From Anaerofustis butyriciformans (lineage in GTDB: Bacteria; Bacillota; Clostridia; Eubacteriales; Anaerofustaceae): DNA of 64,000 nt. The position numbers and the translations under genes were made by a program. The DNA is taken from contig NZ_JAYFFH010000001.1 of NCBI RefSeq assembly GCF_036289385.1, positions 620,001 through 684,000 of the forward strand, written 5' to 3'. This document shows, piece after piece, positions 25,531-34,942 of this stretch. The notes beneath the pieces are model-generated. The model had not been told where the DNA came from and searched no databases. It saw only the letters and a program-made list of their open reading frames with translations. The number at the start of each line of letters is the position of its first letter. Position 1 is the stretch's first letter.

Positions 25531-27443
25531 TAAAGTACTTTTGTATTTATTTCATTTAAAGCTTTTTCAATAAATTCATCAACGCTCATTGCTCCTAAAT
25601 TTTCACCATCTTTTCTTGCACGAACAGAAACAACGTTACCTTCCATATCTCTATCTCCTGCAATTAACATATAAGGAACTTTTTCAAGTTGAGCTTCTCT
25701 GATTTTATATCCCATTTTTTCGCTTCTATCATCAATTTCGCATCTAATGCCTTTTTCTTCCAATTTATCTTTAATTCCTTTTACATATTCAAGGTTTCTG
25801 TCTGTAATAGGAATTAATTTAACTTGAACAGGAGCTAACCAAAGTGGGAATGCACCTGCAAAGTGTTCTGTTAAGATACCAATAAATCTTTCGATTGAAC
25901 CGAAGATTACTCTGTGAATCATTACAGGTCTGTGTTTTTCCCCATCATGACCTACATATGTAAGGTCAAATCTTTGAGGCATTTGGAAATCAAGTTGGAT
26001 TGTACCACATTGCCATGTTCTTCCAAGACAGTCTTCCAAGTGGAAGTCAAGTTTTGGTCCATAGAATGCACCGTCTCCTTCATTTACAACATAATCCATT
26101 CCTTTTGCTTCCATAGCTTCTCTTAAAGCTTCTGTTGCCATGTTCCAATCTTCATCAGAACCCATTGAATCATCTGGACGTGTAGATAATTCTACATGAT
26201 ACTTAAATCCAAACATATTGTATACATAATCGATAAAATCAATTACGCCAATAACTTCATCTTTAATTTGTTCAGGTAACATAAAGATATGAGCATCATC
26301 TTGAGTAAATGTTCTAACTCTCATAAGTCCGTGAAGTGCACCTGAAAGTTCATGACGATGTACTTGTCCAAGTTCACCTATTCTTAAAGGTAAATCTCTG
26401 TATGAATACATTTTTCTTTTATATACAAGCATTGAACCAGGGCAGTTCATTGGTTTTATTGCATAATCGTTTCCGTCAATTTGAGTAAAGTACATATTGT
26501 CTTTATAATGATCCCAGTGACCTGATGTATGCCATAAATCTTCATTTAAGATAAGAGGAGTTTTAATTTCTTCATATCCTCTTTTTCTATGTTCTTTTCT
26601 CCAGAAGTTTTCAAGTTCATTTCTTATAACCATTCCTTTTGGAAGGAAGAAAGGAAATCCCGGACCTTCTTCACAAATCATGAATAAGTCCATATCTTTA
26701 CCAATTTTTCTATGATCTCTTTTCTTTGCTTCTTCAAGCATTTCTAAATATTCTTCAAGCATTTTTGCTTTAGGGAAAGAAATACCGTAAATTCTTTGAA
26801 GCATCTTTTTGTTGCTGTCCCCTCTCCAGTAAGCACCTGTAATAGATAAAAGTTTAATTGCTTTTACAGGTTTTGTATTAAGTAGATGAGGACCTGCACA
26901 AAGGTCTGTAAAGTCTCCTTGTTTATAGAAAGATATAATGCTGTCTTCAGGTAAATCTTCAATTAATTCAACTTTATAATCTTCTTTTTGTTCCTTTTCA
27001 AAATCAATAGCTTCTTGTCTTGGTAAAACGTATTTTTCAATTGAAATATTTTCTTTTACGATTTTTTTCATTTCTGCTTCTATTTTTTCAAGATCACTTT
27101 CAAGAAGCGGTGTTTCTGTATCGAAATCATAATAGAAACCATTATCTATACTTGGTCCAATTGCAAGTTTTACTTTATCGCCATATATTCTTTTAACTGC
27201 TTGAGCTAAGATATGGCTTGTAGTATGCCAAAATGCTTTTTTGCCGTCTAAATCATCAAATTTATAAAATACAATGCTAACGTCTTTATCTAAAGTGGTT
27301 CTTATATCCACAATCTCATCATTTACTTTAGCGCATAAAACATCTCTTTTAAGTGCAGGAGAAATACTTTCAGCTACATCTAATACACTTACGCCGTTTT
27401 CAAATTCTTTAATGTTTCCATCCGGAAATGTTACTTTTATCAT
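25530..27443 (-). CDS. thrS: Threonyl-tRNA synthetase
   Basis: 637 aa, full length. N-terminal TGS domain ('MIKVTFPDGNIKEFENGVSVLDVAESI'), editing domain ('HTTSHILAQAVKRIYG' with the zinc-like HxxxH), class II core with motif 2 'GQVHRHELSGALHGLMRVR' and the zinc cysteine in 'PMNCPGSM', and the C-terminal anticodon-binding domain ('APVQVKLIPITDRN'). It charges tRNA-Thr. I looked for a T-box leader upstream and found none; instead a plain promoter lies 52 nt before the start. Confidence 0.97.
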   Translation of the reverse strand: MIKVTFPDGNIKEFENGVSVLDVAESISPALKRDVLCAKVNDEIVDIRTTLDKDVSIVFYKFDDLDGKKAFWHTTSHILAQAVKRIYGDKVKLAIGPSIDNGFYYDFDTETPLLESDLEKIEAEMKKIVKENISIEKYVLPRQEAIDFEKEQKEDYKVELIEDLPEDSIISFYKQGDFTDLCAGPHLLNTKPVKAIKLLSITGAYWRGDSNKKMLQRIYGISFPKAKMLEEYLEMLEEAKKRDHRKIGKDMDLFMICEEGPGFPFFLPKGMVIRNELENFWRKEHRKRGYEEIKTPLILNEDLWHTSGHWDHYKDNMYFTQIDGNDYAIKPMNCPGSMLVYKRKMYSYRDLPLRIGELGQVHRHELSGALHGLMRVRTFTQDDAHIFMLPEQIKDEVIGVIDFIDYVYNMFGFKYHVELSTRPDDSMGSDEDWNMATEALREAMEAKGMDYVVNEGDGAFYGPKLDFHLEDCLGRTWQCGTIQLDFQMPQRFDLTYVGHDGEKHRPVMIHRVIFGSIERFIGILTEHFAGAFPLWLAPVQVKLIPITDRNLEYVKGIKDKLEEKGIRCEIDDRSEKMGYKIREAQLEKVPYMLIAGDRDMEGNVVSVRARKDGENLGAMSVDEFIEKALNEINTKVL

Positions 27444-27494
27444 TGTTATTTCCTCCTTTTATCACGGTAAAAAAATACCTTTACCTAACAAAAA

Positions 27495-27523
27495 AGTATA
27501 TCAAAATATGTTATCAAAGTCAA
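27495..27523 (-). promoter_or_regulatory. thrS promoter
   Basis: Minus strand TTGACT (27518-27523), 17-nt spacer, TATACT (27495-27500). Confidence 0.75.
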
Positions 27524-27639
27524 TTATACAACCATTAAAACAGTGTATTTAAACAATATTTTATTAATACAATAATACATCAAATTGACAAATTTACAAT
27601 ATAGATATATCATTAATAAAAAAACAAAAGGCAAAACAT

Positions 27640-28989
27640 ATGCAGCTTGATTTAACAAAAGGAAACATCACAAAAAAAATATTATTATTTGCATTTCCGA
27701 TGATAATTGGAAATCTTTTGCAACAACTATATAACATAGCAGATACATTAATTGTAGGAAAATTTATCGGAACGAATGCTCTTGCGGCAGTAGGTTCTGC
27801 CTATACATTGATGGTTTTTATTGCATCAATTCTTTTGGGTTTATGTATGGGTAGCGGTGCAGTTTTTTCCATAAGATATGGAGAAAAAAATGAAGAAAAA
27901 TTAAAAGAAAGTTTATTTGTTTCTTTTTCATTAATTCTTTTAATAACAATTATATTAAATATTTTAGTTTTCATTTTTATTGATCAAATACTATATTTTT
28001 TAAATATTCCGGAAAATATTTTTATGATAATGAAAAGTTATACTTTTATTATTTTCTTTGGAATAACGGCAACTTTCCTTTACAACTATTATGCTTGTGT
28101 ACTTAGAGCAGTAGGGAATTCAATCATTCCTCTTGTATTTCTTGGGATATCTGCAATTATTAATATTATACTTGATTTATTCTTTGTAATAACTCTAAAT
28201 ATGGGAGTAGAAGGAGCAGCCATAGCCACAGTATTTTCTCAGTACATCTCAGGTCTTGGAATAACAATATATACACTTTTTAAATTCCCTGATTTTAGAT
28301 TCAAAAAGAAATATATGAAATGGAATAAAAATATTTTAAATGAAATATTTAAGTTTTCCTTCTTAACTTGTATACAACAATCTATAATGAATTTTGGAAT
28401 TTTAATGGTACAAGGTTTAGTTAATTCTTTTGGTGCTACAATAATGGCAGCCTTTGCCGCTGCTGTAAAAATAGACTCCTTTGCTTATATGCCGGTTCAA
28501 GATTTCGGTAATGCATTTTCAACATTTATAGCTCAAAATTACGGAGCAAAAGAAACTGAGAGAATAAAAAAAGGAATAAAAAGTGCAATTGCTTTATCAA
28601 GCATTTTCTGTTTAATTATTTCCTTTATAGTTTTTGTATTTGCAAAACAATTAATGATGATATTTGTAAATGCAAATGAAACAGCAATTATAAATGCAGG
28701 AATAGAATACTTAAGAATTGAAGGTGCTTTTTATATAGGAATAGGATGTTTGTTCCTACTTTATGGTATTTACAGAGCAATAGAAAAACCTTTAATGTCC
28801 GTTATTTTAACAATTATTTCTCTTGGAAGCAGAGTCTTCCTTGCTTATACTTTATCTTCTATTTCATTTATAGGAGTAAAAGGTATATGGATGAGCGTGC
28901 CTATTGGTTGGGCGCTTGCCGATATTACAGGGATTTTATATTATTTAAAAAATAAAAATAAAATTGAAAAGAAACTTTTATCAAAATAA
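27640..28989 (+). CDS. MATE-family efflux transporter, intact
   Basis: 449 aa, twelve predicted membrane helices. The start 'LTKGNITKKILLFAFPMIIGNLLQQLYNIADTLIVGKFIGTNALAAVG' is the typical MATE N-terminus. It exports drugs or metabolites with a cation gradient. It is a paralogue of the frameshifted pump at 6.8-8.1 kb. Ribosome site is a modest AAAGG. Own terminator. Confidence 0.93.
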   Translation: MQLDLTKGNITKKILLFAFPMIIGNLLQQLYNIADTLIVGKFIGTNALAAVGSAYTLMVFIASILLGLCMGSGAVFSIRYGEKNEEKLKESLFVSFSLILLITIILNILVFIFIDQILYFLNIPENIFMIMKSYTFIIFFGITATFLYNYYACVLRAVGNSIIPLVFLGISAIINIILDLFFVITLNMGVEGAAIATVFSQYISGLGITIYTLFKFPDFRFKKKYMKWNKNILNEIFKFSFLTCIQQSIMNFGILMVQGLVNSFGATIMAAFAAAVKIDSFAYMPVQDFGNAFSTFIAQNYGAKETERIKKGIKSAIALSSIFCLIISFIVFVFAKQLMMIFVNANETAIINAGIEYLRIEGAFYIGIGCLFLLYGIYRAIEKPLMSVILTIISLGSRVFLAYTLSSISFIGVKGIWMSVPIGWALADITGILYYLKNKNKIEKKLLSK

Positions 28990-28990
28990 A

Positions 28991-29013
28991 AAAGACACTT
29001 AAGTGTCTTTTTT
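28991..29013 (+). terminator. MATE terminator
   Basis: AAGACACTT/AAGTGTCTT followed by TTTTTATTTT. Confidence 0.9.
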
Positions 29014-29057
29014 ATTTTAACTATGTAATATTAATTGAATTTAAAAATTCATAAGTC

Positions 29058-29681
29058 CTAATTATTTTTATCAACAGCATTTACAGGACAAACACTATAA
29101 CAATTTCCACATTCAAAACAATAGTTATCAATTATTTTATAAGGATTTCCTTTCTTTATCGCTTTAAAGGAACATACCTCAAAACACTTCCCACACCCTA
29201 TACAATCTCCATTTATATGATAACTTGCTTTTCTAACATTTCCCCCTCCAATTGAAAATGTTTTTCTTAAAATGGGTTGTTGTGACATATCAAGATATTC
29301 GCCCTCCATATCGTATACCTTGAATACTTCAAGAGCCATTTTACTTTCTTCACTTGTATAAATTTCATTCATATAAGTATTTTTCTCAAATATTTCATCG
29401 AGTTTATCTCTACCTATATTCATTACTTTAGCTTTCATCATAATGGCTTTTGTAGACATTGTATCCATTCCTTTCATTGCAGATATGGAAACTACCTTTT
29501 TATCCATAAGTCTATCATAAAAAGGCTTTCCTTTTGCTGTTAAGAAATAAACACTGTCTTCATCATAAAGCATTAAATCTATAATGCTCGTTTCAGGTTC
29601 TCCGTTTTTATCTACTGTTGCAAAAACCGTAGAATGAACTTCATCTACCAAAAATGATAAATAATCTTTGGCTTTTTCCAT
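29058..29681 (-). CDS. PNPOx-like flavin-binding domain fused to a 2[4Fe-4S] ferredoxin domain
   Basis: 207 aa. Residues about 5-130 form a pyridoxamine-phosphate-oxidase-like split barrel ('TVFATVDKNGEPETSIIDLMLYDEDSVYFLTAKGKPFYDRL'), which in this family binds FMN. Residues about 155-204 hold two ferredoxin clusters ('CIGCGKCFEVC' and 'CFECGNCYSVCP'). This suggests electron transfer between ferredoxin and flavin; the substrate is unknown. It starts 3 nt after ribU, behind the same FMN riboswitch, which fits FMN use. Confidence 0.85.
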   Translation of the reverse strand: MEKAKDYLSFLVDEVHSTVFATVDKNGEPETSIIDLMLYDEDSVYFLTAKGKPFYDRLMDKKVVSISAMKGMDTMSTKAIMMKAKVMNIGRDKLDEIFEKNTYMNEIYTSEESKMALEVFKVYDMEGEYLDMSQQPILRKTFSIGGGNVRKASYHINGDCIGCGKCFEVCSFKAIKKGNPYKIIDNYCFECGNCYSVCPVNAVDKNN

Positions 29682-29684
29682 TTT

Positions 29685-30299
29685 TTACTTTTCTCCTTTT
29701 AATATAGGACTTACCCCTTTATAAATAAGCATAGCAAATAATGAAATAATCAGACCTTTAATAATATTTGCAGGAATTGCACTAAATAAAATTACTTCAA
29801 ATTTAGTCTGAATGAAAGGTATTATTTCTCCAAAAGAAGCAATAACCTGATCAATTGGCATAAATGCACTATACATAGGAAGTAAAACAAAATAATTAAG
29901 TAATCCTGCAACTGCTCCCATTACTACACTTGCAATAATACAAGCAATTAAAGCAGTTTTCTTTGTTTTATTTCTTTTGTAAATTAATCCTGCAGTAAAA
30001 ACAAAAGAAGCACCCATTGCAAAATTTGCAAGTTCCCCTATTCCGGCTGTTTGTGTTGAAAATACTTGAAGTCCGTTTTTAATTAGTTCAATTACAACAC
30101 CAGCCATAGGTCCAAAAGCAAATGCACCGATTAATGCAGGAAGGTCAGATAAATCCATTCTTGCAAAAGATGGTGATAAAAGCATTGGTACTTCTAAAAA
30201 AGCGAGTAAGAATGATACAGCAGCTAACATAGCCGTACATACCATTACCCTTGTACTGATTTTTGAGTTTGTTGTTTGATTTGTTGTTAAGTTTTCCAT
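29685..30299 (-). CDS. ribU: Riboflavin ECF-transporter S component RibU
   Basis: 204 aa integral membrane protein with about six helices and typical RibU residues ('SPSFARMDLSDLPALIGAFAFGPMAGVVIELIKN'). It binds riboflavin and works with the shared ECF ATPases and EcfT, not in this window. The FMN riboswitch upstream confirms the vitamin. First gene of a two-gene operon. Confidence 0.95.
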   Translation of the reverse strand: MENLTTNQTTNSKISTRVMVCTAMLAAVSFLLAFLEVPMLLSPSFARMDLSDLPALIGAFAFGPMAGVVIELIKNGLQVFSTQTAGIGELANFAMGASFVFTAGLIYKRNKTKKTALIACIIASVVMGAVAGLLNYFVLLPMYSAFMPIDQVIASFGEIIPFIQTKFEVILFSAIPANIIKGLIISLFAMLIYKGVSPILKGEK

Positions 30300-30330
30300 T
30301 ATTCTCCTTATTATAGATATGAGGTGAATT

Positions 30331-30366
30331 TAAAAAATGCCTGTTATACTAAAATAACAGGGCATT
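30331..30366 (-). terminator. Riboswitch-controlled terminator
   Basis: Minus strand TGCCCTGTTAT pairs with ATAACAGGCA (one mismatch or bulge) and is followed by TTTTTTAAA. It sits between the FMN aptamer and ribU, the expected expression platform. Confidence 0.85.
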
Positions 30367-30371
30367 AATTA

Positions 30372-30482
30372 TCATATCTTCTTTCATCCGGACTATACCG
30401 TCGGTTATGGAATCACACCATATCAGCTTTCGCTCCCAGACTTTACTGGCGGTCAGGAATTACACCTTGCCCTGAAGATAAA
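30372..30482 (-). promoter_or_regulatory. FMN riboswitch (RFN element)
   Basis: Minus strand shows the conserved blocks in order: ATCTTCAGGGCAAGGTG, ATTCCTGACCG, GATTCCATAACCGACGG and AGTCCGGATGAAAGAAGAT, closed by the P1 helix. FMN binding should favour the downstream terminator and shut off ribU and the flavoprotein gene. Confidence 0.96.
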
Positions 30483-30677
30483 TTCTTCAATATTCAATTT
30501 TCTATAATAATTTATTTATAAGAATAATTGGAGGATTACACCAATAAATAAATTCATTACTAAATAAGTATAACTCTTTTTTAGATTATTGTAAATATAA
30601 AATTTATATTATATAATCAAAATATAAAATAGGACTAAACAAATTATAAAAGCCCTTAAATAAAAGGAGGAAAATTT

Positions 30678-30929
30678 ATGATAGAATTCAAATTTGATAC
30701 ACAGCTTCTTATTGCCGGAGAAAATTTAGACGAAGATGAAATCCATGATTATATAACAAATAACTTTAAAGGAGACTGCCTGCTTGCAGTCGGAGATGAA
30801 AAATTAATAAAAATACACTTTCATACAAATGAGCCATGGGATGTATTAAAATATTGCAACTCTCTTGGCGACATACACGACATAGTAGTAGAAAATATGC
30901 AAAGACAAGCCGATGGTTTAAAAGGATAG
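30678..30929 (+). CDS. Stand-alone FakA/DhaK-like C-terminal domain protein
   Basis: 83 aa. The sequence 'FDTQLLIAGENLDEDEIHDYITNNFKGDCLLAVGDEKLIKIHFHTNEPWDVLKYCNSLGDIHDIVVENM' matches the C-terminal domain of FakA-type fatty-acid kinases (Dak2-like), without the kinase and linker domains. It has a perfect AGGAGG site and its own terminator, so it looks like a functional gene and not debris. It may bind DegV/FakB proteins such as the one at 23.9 kb; that is inference. Confidence 0.75.
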   Translation: MIEFKFDTQLLIAGENLDEDEIHDYITNNFKGDCLLAVGDEKLIKIHFHTNEPWDVLKYCNSLGDIHDIVVENMQRQADGLKG

Positions 30930-30957
30930 AAGAATACGCTAAGCGTATTCTTTTTTC
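30930..30957 (+). terminator. Terminator after the FakA-C-like gene
   Basis: AGAATACGCT/AAGCGTATTCT followed by TTTTT. Confidence 0.9.
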
Positions 30958-31368
30958 ATATTAAGTTCATTTTATTTTTTATTTTTACCACTTATTTTTT
31001 AGATACAATATAATCAAATATTCACATTTTAACAAACTTATTTCACACTTACCCTTTATAATAAGTTTCACAAAAGTATTTAAGAAGTTATATTATAGCA
31101 ATATACCATAACTAATTTTATAATAAAGGACCCTATAACTAATAATGCTCTAAATATAAATACTTTTTTAAATATTTGTTTTTTATTAAATCTCCTCTCA
31201 GTGTTTCAAATATACATTTTTATATCTTAAAAGATATAATTGGGAAGAATTAATTAATTTACCAAAACCTAGGTAAAACCATTCTAAAATTCATTTTGGG
31301 AAATATATGCAAGTAAAATATTTTGTATCAACCTACAAGAACTATAATATAACCCTATTTAGAGAAGT
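30958..31368. other. AT-rich stretch without a recognisable gene
   Basis: No start-and-ribosome-site combination with a plausible product on either strand. On the minus strand near 31190 an AGGAG precedes short open runs in two frames, encoding a hydrophobic stretch with no start codon, which may be a remnant. A small dyad (TATATCTT/AAGATATA, near 31220) is present. Confidence 0.5.
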
Positions 31369-31399
31369 AAAAAAAAGCAGTTACAACTGCTTTTTTTAT
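31369..31399 (-). terminator. eno terminator
   Basis: AAAGCAGT-TACA-ACTGCTTT, with a T run on the minus strand, overlapping the eno stop. Confidence 0.92.
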
Positions 31400-32700
31400 T
31401 TTAATCTTATATTAGTAAAAACATCTTTACCGATATATCTTGCCTTACCCTTTAACTCTTCTTCAATTCTTAAAAGTCTGTTATATTTAGCAACTCTTTC
31501 ACTTCTGCAAGGTGCTCCTGTTTTTATTTGTCCTGCATTAAAACCAACAGCCAAATCAGCAATAAAAGTATCTTCCGTTTCACCTGACCTATGAGATACA
31601 ACCGTTGTATAATTATTTTTTCTTGCTAAATTCATAGTTTCTAAAGTTTCGCTTAATGTTCCTATTTGATTTAATTTTATTAATATAGAGTTTGCAACCC
31701 CCATATCAATACCTTTTTTAAGTCTTTCTTTATTGGTTACAAACAAATCATCTCCAACAAGCTGAACGCTGTTATTAAGTCTGTCACTTAAGAATTTCCA
31801 GCTTTCAAAATCATCTTCTGATATACCATCTTCAATAGATATGATAGGATATTTACTGGTAAGTTTTTCATAATATGCTATCATCTCGCCGTATTTTCTT
31901 TCTTTTATTTCATAAAAATACGAATCAAGCTTTTTATCATAAAGCTCACTGCTTGCCATATCAAGAGCTATATATACATCATCTCCCGGTTTATACCCTG
32001 CATTTTCAATAGCTTTCATTATAAGCATAATAGCTTCTTCCGCACTATCTACATCAGGGGCAAATCCTCCTTCATCACCAACAGAAACACTCATCATCTT
32101 CTCTATTAAAATGCCTCTTAATTTGTGATAGATTTCACTGCCCATTCTTAAAGCATCTTTAAAAGTATCTGCACTATGAGGAAGTATCATAAATTCTTGA
32201 ACATCTAAATTATTGTTTGCGTGTTTTCCACCGTTTAAAATATTCATCATAGGAACCGGAAGTAATGTCGCATCATTATTAGATAACTGCCCTATATAAC
32301 TATATAAAGGAAGTTTTAAAGATTTGCTTACTGCATCGGCACAAGCAAGAGAAACGCCCAAAATTGCATTTGCACCAATATTTCCTTTATTCTTACTACC
32401 ATCTATTTTACATAATGCAGCGTCAATATCATCTTGATAAGCAGCATTCATTCCTATTAAATGCGCTTTAATATAATGATTTACATTTTCTACCGCTTTT
32501 AATACACCATTACCTACATATCTATTTTCATCTTTATCTCTAAGCTCAACAGCCTCAAACTCACCCGTTGAAGCACCTGAAGGAACAGCAGCCCTACCAA
32601 TAGAACCATCTTCAAGAACTACATCAACTTCAACGGTAGGATTAGACCTTGAATCCAAAATCTCTCTGGCATAAATATCATTTATTTTTGTATTTTCCAA
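31396..32700 (-). CDS. eno: Enolase
   Basis: 434 aa, full length. 'AREILDSRSNPTVEVDV', 'SVGDEGGFAPDVDSAEEA', metal ligands in 'ALDMASSE', 'SIEDGISEDD' and 'LVGDDLFVT', and 'VVSHRSGETEDTFIADLAVG'. It converts 2-phosphoglycerate to phosphoenolpyruvate. GGAGG site before the ATG. In many clostridia eno directly follows gpmI; here a restriction-modification cassette separates them, and a terminator upstream means eno needs its own promoter, which I could not define. Confidence 0.97.
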   Translation of the reverse strand: MENTKINDIYAREILDSRSNPTVEVDVVLEDGSIGRAAVPSGASTGEFEAVELRDKDENRYVGNGVLKAVENVNHYIKAHLIGMNAAYQDDIDAALCKIDGSKNKGNIGANAILGVSLACADAVSKSLKLPLYSYIGQLSNNDATLLPVPMMNILNGGKHANNNLDVQEFMILPHSADTFKDALRMGSEIYHKLRGILIEKMMSVSVGDEGGFAPDVDSAEEAIMLIMKAIENAGYKPGDDVYIALDMASSELYDKKLDSYFYEIKERKYGEMIAYYEKLTSKYPIISIEDGISEDDFESWKFLSDRLNNSVQLVGDDLFVTNKERLKKGIDMGVANSILIKLNQIGTLSETLETMNLARKNNYTTVVSHRSGETEDTFIADLAVGFNAGQIKTGAPCRSERVAKYNRLLRIEEELKGKARYIGKDVFTNIRLK

Positions 32701-32786
32701 AATATTTACTCCTCCTTTTTGTAAATATTTTTCTCTTTAAAATGAAATTTATACCATAAAATTTATATTATTAGACTCAAGAAATT

Positions 32787-32816
32787 AAAAAAATAACCAC
32801 AATTTTGCGGTTATTT
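32787..32816 (-). terminator. Terminator of the restriction operon
   Basis: Minus strand AAATAACC/GGTTATTT followed by a T run, overlapping the stop of the restriction gene and lying before eno. Confidence 0.85.
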
Positions 32817-33941
32817 TATAAATCTTATTTGGAGATTTAAGTTTATGTAGTATTCATTATTTTTTTTATACACTTCCGCAAAATTATGTCTTTTTGCACT
32901 TGCTTTTTCAAATTTTATATTATTTAAAAGGTATTCTTCAAATTCGTTTCTATTGTATAAATGATAACAAAGAACATCTCCATCTTCTTTTACTATAATA
33001 TATCCACCTGTTGCATCTGCCTTACCCGTCCAAACTTTCCCAGGTAACATACCTAATGCGGATTCAGTTATAAATTTTTTAAATTTATAACTATAAAAAG
33101 GATGATTTTCTGACAAATCAAAATTTAATGGATTTTCTTCTATAATTTTATCTAATAATATTTTTATATTACTTACTCCTGTAGAATAATACTCTAGCAG
33201 CCTATTTGAAATAATACTCGGCAACATTGTATCAATTAAAATAAGATTATTTTTAAAATTTTTACCAGAAATATCAAAATATTTTAATTGAACATCTTTC
33301 GATAAAATATATCTTAATCGTTCTCCAATTGCTATTTCGTTTTTTTCGCCTTTTTTAGTTTTCTTTATATGAAACATAGAGTTTACTTTATTCATATCTT
33401 CATCAGTAAAATCACCATTTAATTTATAAATAAAATTAGTATTTTTCCCCGCATTTAAAAGCGTTGACGCTTTCCCTAATCTTGACTTTATACTAAAGCC
33501 CAAAGTTGGATTTATTCCTGTATGAAAATCATGTACTTTTATCGTAATATCAGATTTATCTTTAGATGGCGCCTTTAATTTAAAACAATGTATTTTATTT
33601 AAAAAATCAGTTATTTCAGGAACTGAAAATGTACCAGTATTATTTTGATTAATTATCGTTTCTAACAAATATTTTGCTTTCTCACCAATATCAGACATAT
33701 TTAATGTGCATATATATTTTCTGTCACTACTAAAGACTTCTATAATCTTTTTATTTTCATCTACAATAAAAAATAATGTACCATCTTTTTCATCTCTTAT
33801 AATTTTAATAACTTCATAAAACACATCATCTATTCTGTTCAAATCACAATCGGCACCATATAATCTACCTTTTGACATCAAATACAAAAAAGTGTAAACT
33901 TCTGACCATTCCCCTTTATTTCCTTTTAATTCTTCTTTCAA
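32811..33941 (-). CDS. HpaII-family type II restriction endonuclease
   Basis: 376 aa. The N-terminal 'KGNKGEWSEVYTFLYLMSKGRLYGADCDLNRIDDVFYEVIKIIRDE' and 'TLGFSIKSRLGKASTLLNAGKNTNF' match the HpaII restriction family; 'SIKSRLG' is a plausible catalytic E/D-XK-like segment. Family members cut CCGG. The start is a TTG overlapping the methylase stop (TTGA), with GAGG 7 nt upstream. Such coupling is common in restriction-modification pairs, with the methylase translated first. Specificity CCGG is inferred from the family. Confidence 0.85.
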   Translation of the reverse strand: MKEELKGNKGEWSEVYTFLYLMSKGRLYGADCDLNRIDDVFYEVIKIIRDEKDGTLFFIVDENKKIIEVFSSDRKYICTLNMSDIGEKAKYLLETIINQNNTGTFSVPEITDFLNKIHCFKLKAPSKDKSDITIKVHDFHTGINPTLGFSIKSRLGKASTLLNAGKNTNFIYKLNGDFTDEDMNKVNSMFHIKKTKKGEKNEIAIGERLRYILSKDVQLKYFDISGKNFKNNLILIDTMLPSIISNRLLEYYSTGVSNIKILLDKIIEENPLNFDLSENHPFYSYKFKKFITESALGMLPGKVWTGKADATGGYIIVKEDGDVLCYHLYNRNEFEEYLLNNIKFEKASAKRHNFAEVYKKNNEYYINLNLQIRFIK

Positions 33942-34942
33942 TTTAAAACCTCTATTATTTTTTTTGCAATTTCCTCAATAACATTTACGGTAACACTGTT
34001 TCCAAGCTGTTTATATAAATGTACATCTGCCAATGGTAACACAAAATCATCTGGAAAGCCTTGAAGTCTTGCCCATTCTCTAGGAGTCATTCTTCTGATA
34101 AATTCGTCGTTTACATTACCTTTTATGTGTGTTACTGGAATTTTACTTGTTTGTCTCTCATCAACAATTAAGTTTCTCTCTCTTCCCATTCCTCCACAAA
34201 CAATTGCTCCGGCAATATCAGTTTTTTCTCTTATTTGATATCCAAAACCATTTCCCTTTGCTTCATGTCTTGCTTTATGCTTTCTTAAAGTTTCTAAATA
34301 AACATCACTTAAATAATATTTAACTGATACTTTTTTTTCTTCCATAATATCATAAATTACTTTTGTGTTATCTGTAGGTAACGGAAATTTAAAGTTAATA
34401 GGAGAAATATCATTCCTGAAAGCAACAATATAAATCCTTTCTCTATTTTGAGGCACACCAAAGTCCTTACTATTTAATATATCATAAAATACTTTATAAC
34501 CTAAATCTTCAAATGTTTTTAAAATGACTTTTAATGTTTTCCCACGATCGTGATGTAATAATCCTTTTACATTTTCACAAAAAATAACTTTCGGCTTATG
34601 AAATTCACATATTCTAGCAACATCCAAAAATAATGTACCTCTGCACATTCCTTTATAATCATCATTAAATCCCATTCTTTTCCCAGCCATACTAAAGGCT
34701 TGACAAGGAAAACCTGCAAGGCAAATGTCAAAAGCAGGTATACTTGATTCATCAATTTTTGTAATATCTCCAGCTATATTAAAATTATCTTTAAAATTTG
34801 ATTTATAAGTTTTTTGTGCATATTCATCCCATTCTGATACAAAAACAGTTTCTATACTTTCTTTAAATGCTCTTTCAAAGCCTAACCTTATTCCACCTAT
34901 TCCTGCAAACAAATCTATTGATTTATATTTAATCTCTTCCAT
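33938..34942 (-). CDS. DNA (cytosine-5) methyltransferase
   Basis: 334 aa with all C5-methylase motifs in order: I 'DLFAGIGGIRLGFE', IV 'GFPCQAFSMAG' (catalytic Cys), VI 'ENVKG', VIII 'QNRERIYIVAF', IX 'RMTPREWARLQGFPDDF', X 'QLGNSVTVNV'. It protects host DNA against the coupled endonuclease. It overlaps vsr by 14 nt. Target CCGG is inferred from the partner enzyme, not read from the recognition domain. Confidence 0.95.
   Translation of the reverse strand: MEEIKYKSIDLFAGIGGIRLGFERAFKESIETVFVSEWDEYAQKTYKSNFKDNFNIAGDITKIDESSIPAFDICLAGFPCQAFSMAGKRMGFNDDYKGMCRGTLFLDVARICEFHKPKVIFCENVKGLLHHDRGKTLKVILKTFEDLGYKVFYDILNSKDFGVPQNRERIYIVAFRNDISPINFKFPLPTDNTKVIYDIMEEKKVSVKYYLSDVYLETLRKHKARHEAKGNGFGYQIREKTDIAGAIVCGGMGRERNLIVDERQTSKIPVTHIKGNVNDEFIRRMTPREWARLQGFPDDFVLPLADVHLYKQLGNSVTVNVIEEIAKKIIEVLN

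Noticed and set aside
27444..27640. T-box leader upstream of thrS
   Set aside because: No T-box consensus and no antiterminator or specifier structure; a simple promoter lies close to the gene.
32748..32780. Candidate eno promoter (TTGAGT and TATAAA)
   Set aside because: The spacer is 21 nt, too long for a standard promoter; eno must have one nearby but I cannot place it.
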